Of a stretch of 64,000 nt of DNA, positions 8,106-17,261 are shown piece after piece. The stretch's first letter is position 1, and each line of letters opens with the position of its first letter. Where the stretch lies: assembly GCF_002564045.1 (NCBI RefSeq), contig NZ_PDJK01000002.1, positions 5,332,001 to 5,396,000 of the forward strand, read 5' to 3'. This DNA is from Amycolatopsis sulphurea. Lineage in GTDB: Bacteria > Actinomycetota > Actinomycetes > Mycobacteriales > Pseudonocardiaceae. The translations under genes were made by a program, and so were the position numbers. The notes beneath the pieces are model-generated. The model made no database searches, was not told the origin of the DNA, and worked only from the letters and a program-made list of their open reading frames with translations.

Positions 8106-8870
8106 GTGAACAGCAGCCCGGCCTGGGATCCCGCCCGCGAGATCGTGGTGGAACCGGCCCGCCCCGAGCCGTTGTACGCGCAGGTCGCGCGGCAGTTGCA
8201 GGCGGCGATCGAGGACGGCCGGCTGCCCGCGGGCACGCGGCTGGCCAACGAGATCGACTTGGCGGCGGGTCTGCGGCTGTCCCGCCCGACCGTGCGCCAG
8301 GCCATCCAGACCTTGGTCAATCAGGGCCTGCTGGTGCGCAAACGCGGTGTCGGCACCCAGGTCGTACGGACGAAGGTGGCTCGCCCGCTGCGGCTGAGCA
8401 GCCTCTTCGACGACCTGGCCGGGCTGGGCGGGACGCCGGGCTCGGCGGTCCTGGTCAACCGGCTCGAACCGGCCGGGCCGGACGCCGCCGCCCGGCTGGA
8501 ATGTCCCGGGCTCGGCGAGGTCCGCCGCCTCCGGCGGATCCGCACCGTCGACGGTGAACCACTGGCGGTGATGAACAACTACCTGCCGCCCGACCTGCCG
8601 GCCCCGGCCGACGAGGAGCTGCGCGGCCACGGTCTCTATCAGCTCCTGCGCACCGCGGGCGTGCGGCTGCACTCGGCACAGCAGTCGATCGGCGCCCGGC
8701 TGGCCACGCCGGAGGACGCGGACCTGCTGGGGGAGCAGCCCGGCGCGGCCCTGCTGACGATGGCCCGCACGACCTACGACGAAACGGGCCGGGTCGTCGA
8801 GTACGGGTGGCATGTCTACCGGGCTTCGCGGTATTCGTTCAATCTGTCGCTGACGAATGGGCCGGCCTGA
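8106..8870 (+). CDS. GntR/HutC-family transcriptional regulator, probable iol repressor
   Basis: The N-terminal winged helix-turn-helix (about residues 19-88) contains PLYAQVARQLQAAIEDGRLPAGTRLANEIDLAAG and RLSRPTVRQAIQTLVNQGLLVRKRGVGTQV, typical of GntR. A UTRA effector domain follows (RLRRIRTVDGEPLAVMNNYL... to LTMARTTYDETGRVVEYGWHVYRASRY), placing it in the HutC subfamily, which sense small sugars or acids. With GTG 8106 it has 254 residues; the frame is open to 7917 but that would overlap iolC. It is divergent from the iol operon, so control of inositol catabolism is likely. It ends head to head with the SDR gene, whose stop begins at the next base. Confidence 0.85.
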   Translation: MNSSPAWDPAREIVVEPARPEPLYAQVARQLQAAIEDGRLPAGTRLANEIDLAAGLRLSRPTVRQAIQTLVNQGLLVRKRGVGTQVVRTKVARPLRLSSLFDDLAGLGGTPGSAVLVNRLEPAGPDAAARLECPGLGEVRRLRRIRTVDGEPLAVMNNYLPPDLPAPADEELRGHGLYQLLRTAGVRLHSAQQSIGARLATPEDADLLGEQPGAALLTMARTTYDETGRVVEYGWHVYRASRYSFNLSLTNGPA

Positions 8871-9677
8871 TCACACTCCGGAGAGGGTCTTGCCCGTGAT
8901 CCGCCGCATCAGCGCCAGCGTCGTCCGAGCGGGCAAGCGCTGGGTCAGGCCGGTGAACAGCGAGTAGCGGCGGCCGTCGACCACCGAGAACTTGCGCGAG
9001 CCCAGCGCACGGAAAGCAGTGGTGACGACGTGCTCCGGCTGCCGCAGGCCGCAGAATTTCGCCATTACGCCCAGGATCTCTTCGGACCGCTGCCCGGTGA
9101 CGGTCACGCCCGGGTGCACCGCCAGCACCCGGACACCCGAGCCGGCGACCTCCTCGCCGACTGCCTGGGTGAAGGACTGCACCATCGCCTTGCTCGCGGC
9201 ATAGGCGGCCAGGTACGGCGTGGGCTGGAACGCGGAAGCGCTCACGACGTTCACGATCGCTCCGCGACCACGGGAGACCATGCCCGGAAGGAAGCGAATC
9301 ATGCTGTCCACCACGGCATGCGAGTTCAGCTGCACCATCGCCGCGACGCCCGCCGGATCGGCTTTCGCCGCCGGCCCGCCCACCCCGCCGCCCGCGTTGT
9401 TCACGAGGAAGCCGATCTCGATCCCGTGCTCGACGGTCTGCTCGAACAGGTCCCGCGGCGCGTCGGTCTCGGACAGGTCCAGCTTCTCCGTCCACACCCG
9501 GACTCCGTAGGCCGAGCGCAGGAACGACGCGAGAGTCTCCAGTTTGTCGCCTGAGCGCGCCACGATCACGAGGTCCGCACCGCGCTGGGCGAGCCTGCGG
9601 GCGAACTCGGCGCCGATCCCGCCCGATGCCCCGGTAACCAGGGCCGTAGTGCCGGGCAGGCGTGCCAGGTCGTACAT
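8871..9677 (-). CDS. SDR-family short-chain dehydrogenase/reductase
   Basis: A classical SDR of 268 residues: cofactor loop TGASGGIGAEFARR near residue 16, NNAGGG near residue 96, catalytic serine in VVSASAFQ and YAASK as the catalytic tyrosine/lysine. The C-terminal third has no recognised specificity motif. ATG 9677 has an AGGAG 4 nt upstream. It is divergent from a TetR gene (93-bp gap), so TetR control of this reductase is the simplest reading; the substrate is unknown. Confidence 0.85.
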   Translation of the reverse strand: MYDLARLPGTTALVTGASGGIGAEFARRLAQRGADLVIVARSGDKLETLASFLRSAYGVRVWTEKLDLSETDAPRDLFEQTVEHGIEIGFLVNNAGGGVGGPAAKADPAGVAAMVQLNSHAVVDSMIRFLPGMVSRGRGAIVNVVSASAFQPTPYLAAYAASKAMVQSFTQAVGEEVAGSGVRVLAVHPGVTVTGQRSEEILGVMAKFCGLRQPEHVVTTAFRALGSRKFSVVDGRRYSLFTGLTQRLPARTTLALMRRITGKTLSGV

Positions 9678-9770
9678 GATTCTCCTTGTGCTCAAAGGAA
9701 AAGATCTTGATGCACGCATGCTAACGTCGTAACTGGAAGCACTCGACCACTTGGCCCGAAGTGAGAAACA
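9678..9770. promoter_or_regulatory. divergent promoter region SDR/TetR
   Basis: These 93 bp separate two divergent genes and are AT-richer than the surroundings. They must hold both promoters and probably the TetR operator, but I see no clean dyad that I would name as the site. Confidence 0.4.
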
Positions 9771-10472
9771 TTGCTTGATCAGGATTCTCATAACACTGCC
9801 GATCCCACCCCCGAAGAGCCGCCCGGCCCGCCCGGCGCGGAACTGCGCGCCGACGCCCGCCACAACCGCGAACGCGTCTTGAAGGCCGCGCGCGAGGTGT
9901 TCGCGGCCCACGGCGTCGACGCCCCGATGAGCGCGGTCGCCCGCCGGGCCGGCGTCGGCGTGGCCACCCTCTACCGCCGCTTCCCGAACCGCTCCGCGCT
10001 CGTCGTCGCCGCCTTCGACGATCAGGTCGTCACGTGTACAACCGCCCTGGAGGAGGCATTGGCCGACCCCGATCCGGGGCACGGCCTGTTCGTCTTCCTG
10101 AAGACGGTCTGCACCACGCTGGTCACCGACCGCGGCTTCGACATGGTGTCCATGACCGGCTTCCCCGAGGCGGTGGACTCCGGCGGGCAGCGCACCCGCG
10201 CGGAGGAGGTCGTGTCCACCTTGATCCGGCGCGCCCGTGACGCCGGGCAACTCCGCGCGGACTTCGACCCCGCGGATATCCCCCTTCTCCTGCTGGCCGT
10301 CAGCGGCTTGGCCCACCATCCGCCCGAGATCGCCCTGCCCGCCGCGCTCCGCCTCCTCACCTACCTCTTCCAGTCCTTCCTGGCCCACCCGCCGTCCCGC
10401 CCCGGCACGCTTCCTCCCGCACCACCGATGGATCTGACCGGACTGCGCCGCCCCCGCACCACGGACCGGTGA
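9771..10472 (+). CDS. TetR-family transcriptional regulator
   Basis: The 233-residue product has a proline-rich N-terminal tail, then a TetR helix-turn-helix at about residues 32-78 (RERVLKAAREVFAAHGVDAPMSAVARRAGVGVATLYRRFPNRSA in consecutive parts). The C-terminal ligand domain resembles the SbtR-like C-terminal group of actinomycete TetR proteins. TTG 9771 is the only start upstream of the HTH in this frame that clears the promoter gap, so the start is uncertain. Its target is probably the divergent SDR gene. Confidence 0.82.
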   Translation: MLDQDSHNTADPTPEEPPGPPGAELRADARHNRERVLKAAREVFAAHGVDAPMSAVARRAGVGVATLYRRFPNRSALVVAAFDDQVVTCTTALEEALADPDPGHGLFVFLKTVCTTLVTDRGFDMVSMTGFPEAVDSGGQRTRAEEVVSTLIRRARDAGQLRADFDPADIPLLLLAVSGLAHHPPEIALPAALRLLTYLFQSFLAHPPSRPGTLPPAPPMDLTGLRRPRTTDR

Positions 10473-10847
10473 CCTCGGTATTCAGAAGCTGTCCGAGGTT
10501 TTTGCCCGATTATCCTTGCTCCCCGCGTGCGCTCATTTGCCCCGTCCGTGGGACGCGGCCCCGCACTGCGAATGCGGACCGTCCGCGCTCGTGATAGTCG
10601 TGTTCCCGGCGGAGTAACCGGGAACGCATCGTGGCGGTCCGGCTCCGCCGGTTTTCGCGCGCCCAGGGTGCGCCGAATTCACCGGAATTGATGAAGTGTG
10701 ACCGGCCATATTTCACCCGCTGGACGGATATTCACTTCACGAACCCGGGAAAAGTTGATCCGCGCCATTCGCTGGGCTAACTTGCGGAGCCGGTTTTAGC
10801 CCGATCGGGGACATCCCCGGTGTACTCGAGACGGAAACGGAGGACCG
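10473..10847. promoter_or_regulatory. 375-bp gene-free region upstream of the polyketide cluster
   Basis: No credible gene is seen on either strand. TGAAGTG (10692-10698) and CACTTCA (10733-10739) form an inverted repeat around an AT-richer stretch about 110 bp before the polyketide start, a candidate operator or promoter zone. A GGAGGA Shine-Dalgarno lies just before GTG 10848. Confidence 0.4.
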
Positions 10848-13800
10848 GTGGGGACTTCATCGGGGACGGCGCGGGAGGAGCGCGTGCTGGTGCTCGGGCT
10901 CAGCCCGGCCGGGGCGCCGGACGCGCGGCTGGTCGCGGCGGTGGCCCGCGGCGGCGGGCTCGGCGTGCTCGACCTCGGCAGCGGCGACGCGCAGGCCCGG
11001 CGGGCGCTCGAACTGGCCGCGGCGTGGGCCCCGGGTGGCTTCGGGGTCCGGGTCGGCCCCGGCTGCCGGCTCGGCCCGGCCGATCTGCCCGCGGCGGTGG
11101 ACACCGTGGTGCTCGCCCGCGGCGCGACGTGGTCCGGGCTCACCGCGTACCGCGTGCTCGCCGAAGTGACCAGTCTCGACGAAGCCCGGGCGGCGGCCGG
11201 ATACGACGGTGTGCTCGCCCGCGGGCACGAGTCCGAGCTGAGCTCTTTTGTGTTGCTGCAACAGCTTGTGGCGCAGTCCGGCACCCCCGTCTGGCTGGCC
11301 GGTGGGCTCGGCCCGCGCACCGCCGCGGCGGCGGTCGTGGCCGGGGCGAGCGGGGTGGTGCTCGATCGCGAGCTGACCCTGCTGTCCGAAGTGGACATTC
11401 CGGGAACGTCGGACGAACTGCTGGCGCCGTTGTTCGCGGAGCGGTTCGGGGACGTCGATCGCGCGGTCCGTGCGGTGCGCGAAGCGATCCTCGCGGTCCC
11501 CGCGGCGGCGCCCGCGCCGCTGGGCGCGGAGTCCCCGCTGGCCAGGGCGACCGGGGTGGCGCTGCCGGTCGCGCAGGGGCCGATGACGCGGGTGAGCGAC
11601 CGGCCCGGGTTCGCCGCGGCCGTCGCGGAGGAGGGCGCGCTGCCGTTCGTGGCGCTCGCGCTGGCGGACGCCGAGCAGACCAGGGCGTTGCTGGAGGACA
11701 CCCGGCGCGCGATCCCGGATCGCCCGTGGGGCGCGGGCATTCTCGGCTTCGCCCCGGAAGAGGTGCGCGCCGCGCAGCTCGCGGTGATCCACGAGGTCAA
11801 GCCGGCGTGCGTGATCGTGGCGGGTGGCCGTCCCGCGCAGGCGGCGGCGCTGGAGGCGGAGGGCATCCAGGCGTTCCTGCATGTCCCTTCTCCCGTGCTG
11901 CTGCGGCAGTTCCTCGAAGCCGGGGCGCGCAAGTTCGTGTTCGAGGGCGCCGAATGCGGCGGGCACGTCGGCCCGGCCGAGAGTTTCCCGTTGTGGGAAG
12001 CGCAGATCGACGTGCTCCTCGCTCATCTGAAGGACCACCCGGGCGACCAGGTGCACGTCTACTTCGCCGGTGGAGTGCACGACGCGCGTTCCGCGGCGGC
12101 GGTCGCGGTGGCCGCGGCGCCGCTGGCCGAACGCGGCGCCGGGGTCGGCGTGCTGATGGGCAGCGCGTACCTGTTCACCCGCGAAGCGGTCGAACAGGGC
12201 GCAGTGCTCCCGGCTTTCCAGCGTCAGGTGGTCGAAGCCGAGCGGACGGAGCTGCTGGAGACCGCGCCCGGCCACGCCACCCGGTGTGTGGCCAGCCCGT
12301 TCGTCACCGAATTTCGCGAGCTGCGTGCGACGCTGCGCGCCGGTGGCCTGCCCGAGCGCGAGGTGTGGGAAGAACTCGAACAGGCCAACGTCGGTCGCCT
12401 GCGGATCGCGAGCAAGGGTGTGCGCCGCGAAGGTGCGCGGCTGGTCGACGTGGACGAAGCCGCGCAGGTCGAAGCCGGTCTCTACATGGCCGGACAGGTG
12501 GCTGTGCTGCGTTCGTCGGTCGGCACGGTCGGCGCGTTGCACTGGTCGGTGACGGACGGGGCGAAGGACTTCCACGAGTCGCGTGCCGCCCAGTTGCGGT
12601 GCCGGTTCGGCCTGCCCGCACCGGCGAGCGCCGAGGCGCCGCCGCCGCTGGACGTGGCGATCGTCGGGATGTCCGCGATGTTCCCGCAGGCACCGGACCT
12701 GGCCGCGTTCTGGGCCGGGATTCTCGCCGGGACGGACGCGGTGACCGAGGTGCCCGCGCACCGCTGGGCACCGGAGATCTACCACGGCGAGGGGCCGGGC
12801 CGGACGCCGTCGAAGTGGGGCGGGTTCCTGCCGGAGATCCCGTTCGACCCGCTGGCGTACGGGATTCCGCCGTCGTCGCTGGCCGCGATCGAGCCGGTGC
12901 AGCTGCTCGCGCTCGCCGCGGCCGACCAGGCGTTGCAAGACGCGTCGCTGGGCGCGTTCGACCGCGCTCGCACCAGCGTCGTGTTCGGTGCGGAAGCGGG
13001 TAGCGACCTGTCCAACGCGACCGTGCTGCGCACCGTGCTGCCCAGTTATCTGGGGCAGCTGCCGGAGGAACTCGGCGAGCAGCTGCCGCGGATCACCGAG
13101 GATTCGTTCCCGGGCATGCTGGCCAACGTGATCGCCGGGCGGATCGCCAACCGGCTGGATCTCGGCGGCGCGAATTACACCGTGGACGCGGCCTGCGCCT
13201 CGTCGCTGGCCGCGGTCGACGTGGCGTGCAAGGAACTCGTCAACGGCACCAGCGACGTGGTCCTCTGCGGCGGCGCGGACCTGCACAACGGGATCAACGA
13301 CTACCTGATGTTCTCGTCCGTGCAGGCGCTTTCCCCGACCGGCCGCTGCCGCACGTTCGACAGCTCGGCGGACGGGATCGCGCTCGGCGAGGGCGTGGCG
13401 TGCGTCGTGCTGAAGCGGCTGGCCGACGCCGAACGCGACGGCGACCGGGTCTACGCGGTGATCAAGGGCCTGGGCAGCGCCAGCGATGGCCGTTCGCTCG
13501 GCTTGACCGCGCCGCGGCCGGAAGGCCAGCGCTCGGCGCTGGAACGGGCCTACCGCAATGCGCGTCTTTCCCCGGCCTCGGTCGGGCTGATCGAGGCGCA
13601 TGGTACCGGCACCGTGGTCGGCGACCGCACCGAGTTGACCACGCTCAGCGCGGTGTTCACCGAGGCGGGCGCCGAGCCCGGCGGCTGCGCGATCGGTTCG
13701 GTCAAATCGCAGATCGGGCACACCAAGTGCGCGGCCGGGCTCGCCGGGCTGATCAAGAGCGCGCTGGCCCTGCACACCGGGACCCTGCCACCGACCCTGC

Positions 13801-16800
13801 ACGTGCGCTCGCCGAACCCGGGCTGGGGCGAGGACAGCCCGTTCGCCTTCCGGGACCAGGCGCGCCCGTGGGCGGCCGCGCCCGCCGACCGGGTGGCCGG
13901 GGTGAGCGCGTTCGGCTTCGGCGGGACGAATTTCCACGTCGTACTCACCGCGGGCGCTCGCGGTCCGGTGCCCCGGCACGCGGCCGATGAATGGCCCGCC
14001 GAGCTGTTCCTGTTCCCGGACTTACGGATGGACTGGTTGCAGGAGCTGATCCGGTCGGGTCCGGTGCGGCTGCGGGACCTCGCCGCGACCGCGGCCCGGC
14101 GCGCGGCCCGGCGGGGCGGGCCAGTGCAGGCGGCACTGGTTGCGTCCACTGTGGACGAACTGGGCGAGCTGCTGCCGCGGCTGGCGGCCGGCGAACACGA
14201 CCCACCGGCCGGGCTGTTCCAGGCCGACGCCGTGGTGCCGGGCAAGCTGGCGCTGCTGTTCCCGGGCCAGGGCAGTCAGCGGCCGGGCATGCTCGCCGAG
14301 CTGTACGTCACCTTCCCGGAGGTGCAGCACTATCTGCGGCTGCCGGGGGCGCCCGCGGCGGAGCTGTTCCCGCCCGCCGCGTTCGGCGCGGAGGCCGAGC
14401 AGGAGCGGCGGCTGCGGGACACGAGGGTGGCGCAGCCCGCGCTCGGGGTGACCGGGCTGGCCGTGCACCATCTGCTGACCCGGCTCGGTGTCCGGCCGGA
14501 TTTGCTGGGCGGGCACAGCTACGGCGAGCTGGTGGCGTTGTATGCGGCGGGTTCCTTCGACGCGGCCACGCTGCTGAGCCTTTCCCGCGCGCGTGCGGAA
14601 GCGATTCTCGACGTGGCGGGTGCCTATCCGGGCACGATGGCCGCGGTCGCCGCCTCCGCGGACGAGGTACGCGCCGCGCTCGGCGACCTCGATGTGGTGA
14701 TCGCGAACCACAACGCACCACGGCAGGTGGTGATCTCCGGCCCGGAACCCGCGGTGGACGAGGCGTGTGCGATCCTGCGGGGAGCCGGGATGAGCGCGCA
14801 GCGGATCCCAGTCGCGTGCGCGTTCCACAGCCCGGTGCTGCACGGCGCCGGGCGGCGGTTCGCCTCGGCGCTGGCCGGGGCCGAGGTGCGCGCGCCGGAG
14901 CTGCCGGTCTTCGCGAACCGGACCGCCGGGGAGTATTCCGGTGCGGTACGGGCGGAACTGGCCGCCCAGCTCGAGGCGCCGGTCGCGTTCGTCGCGCAGA
15001 TCGAGGCGATGTACGAGGCCGGGGCGAGGGTGTTCGGTGAGGCCGGTCCGGGGCGAGTACTGTCCCGTCTGGTCGGTGCGATCCTCGGTGACCGTCCACA
15101 CACGACGGTCGCCTGCGACGGCGGGCTTCGCGGCTTCCTCGGCGCGGTGGCGATGCTGGCCGTGTCCGGCATCCCGCTCGACGCGGGCTGGCTCTTCCGG
15201 GGCCGGGACGTGCGGGACGCGGCGAAGGAGCCGCCGAAGCGTCCGAAGTGGACCGTGGACGGGCAGGCCGTGCGCACCGCGGACGGGACACCGCCGGCGG
15301 GCGGGCTGGTCCCGGCGCGGCGGATCGAAGCGTTGACCAGGGGTGAAAGGCAGACGGCGCCGATGAGTGAACGGGAAGACCTGATCCGCGAGTTCCTGCG
15401 GACGAGCCGGGAGCAGGTCGCCGCGCAACGGGACGTGCTGCTGACCTACCTCGGCGCACCGGCTGCGCTGCCTGCGCCCGTCGTGGTGGAGCAGCCGCCG
15501 GAGCAGGCGGCCCCCGCCGTGAAACCGGAGCCGGAACCGGTGACGGACGTGCTGGACGTGCTGGACGTGGTGGTCTCGGTGGTCGCCGACCGGACCGGGT
15601 ATCCGGCGGACATGGTGGAGCCGGAGCTGGATCTGGAAGCGGACCTGAGCGTGGATTCCATCAAGCGCACGGAGATCGCCGGGGAACTGGTGCGGCGGCT
15701 GGCGGTCCCCGCGGGTGCGGACGTGGAGGAGCTGTCGGCGCTGCGCTCGGTGGGGGCGATGGCGGAGTGGTTCGGTGGCGCGCAGCAGCCGCCCGCCGCA
15801 GTCGCCGACGTGGCACCGCCGGTGCCGGTGCCGGCCGTGGATACGCCGCGCGGGACCGCGCCACGACGGTACGTGCTGGAGCCGGTTCCGTTGTCCGGCG
15901 CCGGAATCGTGGTGGGAGAGCACGAGCTGGACGGGATGACCGTCGCCTTGGCCGGTGGCGATGCGGAGCTGCACGCTTCGCTCGGCGCAGCGCTCGCCCG
16001 GCACGGCGCGGAGGTCGCGGCCGGCGGCGCCGACACCATCGTCCACCTCGAACCGCTCGCCGACACCGACGCGACGTTGCCGGACCTGATCCCGAGCCTG
16101 CGCGAAGATCTGGCGCGGGCGCCCCAGCGGCTGTTCGTTCTCGCGCGGCCGGACACGACGGCGTTCGCCGGGCTGCGCGGGCTGTTCCGGTCGCTCGCGC
16201 GGGAGTATCCGGACACCGACCTGCGGGCCGTCGAGCTGGACGGGCCGGTCGAACTGCTGGTCCGGGAGCTGGCCGTGAGCGGGGCGCCGGTGGTGCAGGT
16301 CTCGGCCGGTGCGCGAGCCGAACCGCGGCTCGTGCCCGCGCCGTTCGGGGCGCTCGCGGCGACCGGCGCGGGGCCGGCCGGTGACGGCGCGGCCGAAGCG
16401 GCCGCACTCGGGCTCGGCCCCGATGCGGTGGTGCTGCTCGTCGGTGGCGGGCGGGGGATCACGGCGCACGCGGCGCAGGCGTTCGCCGCCGGTGGCTGCG
16501 CGATCGAGCTGGTCGGGCGGACGCCGTTGCCGTCCGGTCCGGAGGACCCGGCCGTGCAGGCCGCGGCCGATCTGCCCGCGCTCCGGCGTGTGCTGGCCGG
16601 CAAGGGGGTGGGCGGCCCGGCCGAGGTGGCCCGCGCGGCGCGTCTGGTGCTGGCGCAACGCGAGGTCACCGCGACACTGGATACGTTGCGGGGCAAGGCA
16701 TCCAGCGTGCGTTATCACGCCGTCGACGTGCGCGACAGCGAGGCGCTGCACCAGGTGGTGAAGGAGATCCACGCCGAGCACGGCCGGCTGGACGGCGTCG

Positions 16801-17258
16801 TCTACGCCGCGGGCGTGATCGAGGACCGGCTGTTCGCGGAGAAGGCCCCCGAATCGTTCCGCCGCGTCTACAGCACCAAAGTGGACGGTGCGCGGGCGCT
16901 GCTGGCCGCGCTGGACACCGTGCCGCAGCCGCCCGGGTTCGTCGTCCTGTTCGGCAGCATCGCCGGGGCGCTGGGCAACCGCGGGCAGACCGACTACGCC
17001 GCGGCCAACGACGCGCTGGAGACCCTCGGCGCCGCCTGGGCGCAGCGGAGCGGGCAGCGCGCGCTGACCGTCCACTGGGGACCGTGGGCGCCGGACGCCA
17101 CGCACGGCGGCATGGTCTCGCACGAACTGGCGCGCAGCTACGCCGGGCGCGGGATCGAGCTGATCGACCCGGAGGAGGGCACCGCCGCGCTGCTGCGGGA
17201 GCTGGCCTGGGGCGACCCGGCGCTGACCGCCGTCGTGCACACCGCCTCCGGCTGGTGA
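10848..17258 (+). CDS. iterative type I polyketide/PUFA-like synthase, ER-KS-AT-ACP-KR
   Basis: A 2136-residue multidomain synthase. Residues about 1-590 are a PfaD/nitronate-monooxygenase-like TIM barrel (VAQGPMTRVSD, FEGAECGGHVGP), an FMN enoyl reductase in PUFA synthases, here fused at the N-terminus. The KS (about 597-1045) has Cys783 in DAACASS, His918 in EAHGTGT and His958 in IGHTKCA. The AT has Ser1224 in GHSYG. A single ACP carries Ser1604 in DLSVDSIKR, the PUFA/HglE-type phosphopantetheine site. The C-terminal KR has GGGRGIT near 1866 and Tyr2050 in TDYAAAN. One set of domains and a matching second protein point to iterative use building a long, partly reduced chain, as in heterocyst glycolipid or PUFA synthases. 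GTG 10848 has a GGAGGA upstream. The next gene begins 3 bp after the stop. The product is unknown. Confidence 0.88.
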   Translation: MGTSSGTAREERVLVLGLSPAGAPDARLVAAVARGGGLGVLDLGSGDAQARRALELAAAWAPGGFGVRVGPGCRLGPADLPAAVDTVVLARGATWSGLTAYRVLAEVTSLDEARAAAGYDGVLARGHESELSSFVLLQQLVAQSGTPVWLAGGLGPRTAAAAVVAGASGVVLDRELTLLSEVDIPGTSDELLAPLFAERFGDVDRAVRAVREAILAVPAAAPAPLGAESPLARATGVALPVAQGPMTRVSDRPGFAAAVAEEGALPFVALALADAEQTRALLEDTRRAIPDRPWGAGILGFAPEEVRAAQLAVIHEVKPACVIVAGGRPAQAAALEAEGIQAFLHVPSPVLLRQFLEAGARKFVFEGAECGGHVGPAESFPLWEAQIDVLLAHLKDHPGDQVHVYFAGGVHDARSAAAVAVAAAPLAERGAGVGVLMGSAYLFTREAVEQGAVLPAFQRQVVEAERTELLETAPGHATRCVASPFVTEFRELRATLRAGGLPEREVWEELEQANVGRLRIASKGVRREGARLVDVDEAAQVEAGLYMAGQVAVLRSSVGTVGALHWSVTDGAKDFHESRAAQLRCRFGLPAPASAEAPPPLDVAIVGMSAMFPQAPDLAAFWAGILAGTDAVTEVPAHRWAPEIYHGEGPGRTPSKWGGFLPEIPFDPLAYGIPPSSLAAIEPVQLLALAAADQALQDASLGAFDRARTSVVFGAEAGSDLSNATVLRTVLPSYLGQLPEELGEQLPRITEDSFPGMLANVIAGRIANRLDLGGANYTVDAACASSLAAVDVACKELVNGTSDVVLCGGADLHNGINDYLMFSSVQALSPTGRCRTFDSSADGIALGEGVACVVLKRLADAERDGDRVYAVIKGLGSASDGRSLGLTAPRPEGQRSALERAYRNARLSPASVGLIEAHGTGTVVGDRTELTTLSAVFTEAGAEPGGCAIGSVKSQIGHTKCAAGLAGLIKSALALHTGTLPPTLHVRSPNPGWGEDSPFAFRDQARPWAAAPADRVAGVSAFGFGGTNFHVVLTAGARGPVPRHAADEWPAELFLFPDLRMDWLQELIRSGPVRLRDLAATAARRAARRGGPVQAALVASTVDELGELLPRLAAGEHDPPAGLFQADAVVPGKLALLFPGQGSQRPGMLAELYVTFPEVQHYLRLPGAPAAELFPPAAFGAEAEQERRLRDTRVAQPALGVTGLAVHHLLTRLGVRPDLLGGHSYGELVALYAAGSFDAATLLSLSRARAEAILDVAGAYPGTMAAVAASADEVRAALGDLDVVIANHNAPRQVVISGPEPAVDEACAILRGAGMSAQRIPVACAFHSPVLHGAGRRFASALAGAEVRAPELPVFANRTAGEYSGAVRAELAAQLEAPVAFVAQIEAMYEAGARVFGEAGPGRVLSRLVGAILGDRPHTTVACDGGLRGFLGAVAMLAVSGIPLDAGWLFRGRDVRDAAKEPPKRPKWTVDGQAVRTADGTPPAGGLVPARRIEALTRGERQTAPMSEREDLIREFLRTSREQVAAQRDVLLTYLGAPAALPAPVVVEQPPEQAAPAVKPEPEPVTDVLDVLDVVVSVVADRTGYPADMVEPELDLEADLSVDSIKRTEIAGELVRRLAVPAGADVEELSALRSVGAMAEWFGGAQQPPAAVADVAPPVPVPAVDTPRGTAPRRYVLEPVPLSGAGIVVGEHELDGMTVALAGGDAELHASLGAALARHGAEVAAGGADTIVHLEPLADTDATLPDLIPSLREDLARAPQRLFVLARPDTTAFAGLRGLFRSLAREYPDTDLRAVELDGPVELLVRELAVSGAPVVQVSAGARAEPRLVPAPFGALAATGAGPAGDGAAEAAALGLGPDAVVLLVGGGRGITAHAAQAFAAGGCAIELVGRTPLPSGPEDPAVQAAADLPALRRVLAGKGVGGPAEVARAARLVLAQREVTATLDTLRGKASSVRYHAVDVRDSEALHQVVKEIHAEHGRLDGVVYAAGVIEDRLFAEKAPESFRRVYSTKVDGARALLAALDTVPQPPGFVVLFGSIAGALGNRGQTDYAAANDALETLGAAWAQRSGQRALTVHWGPWAPDATHGGMVSHELARSYAGRGIELIDPEEGTAALLRELAWGDPALTAVVHTASGW

Positions 17259-17261
17259 GGC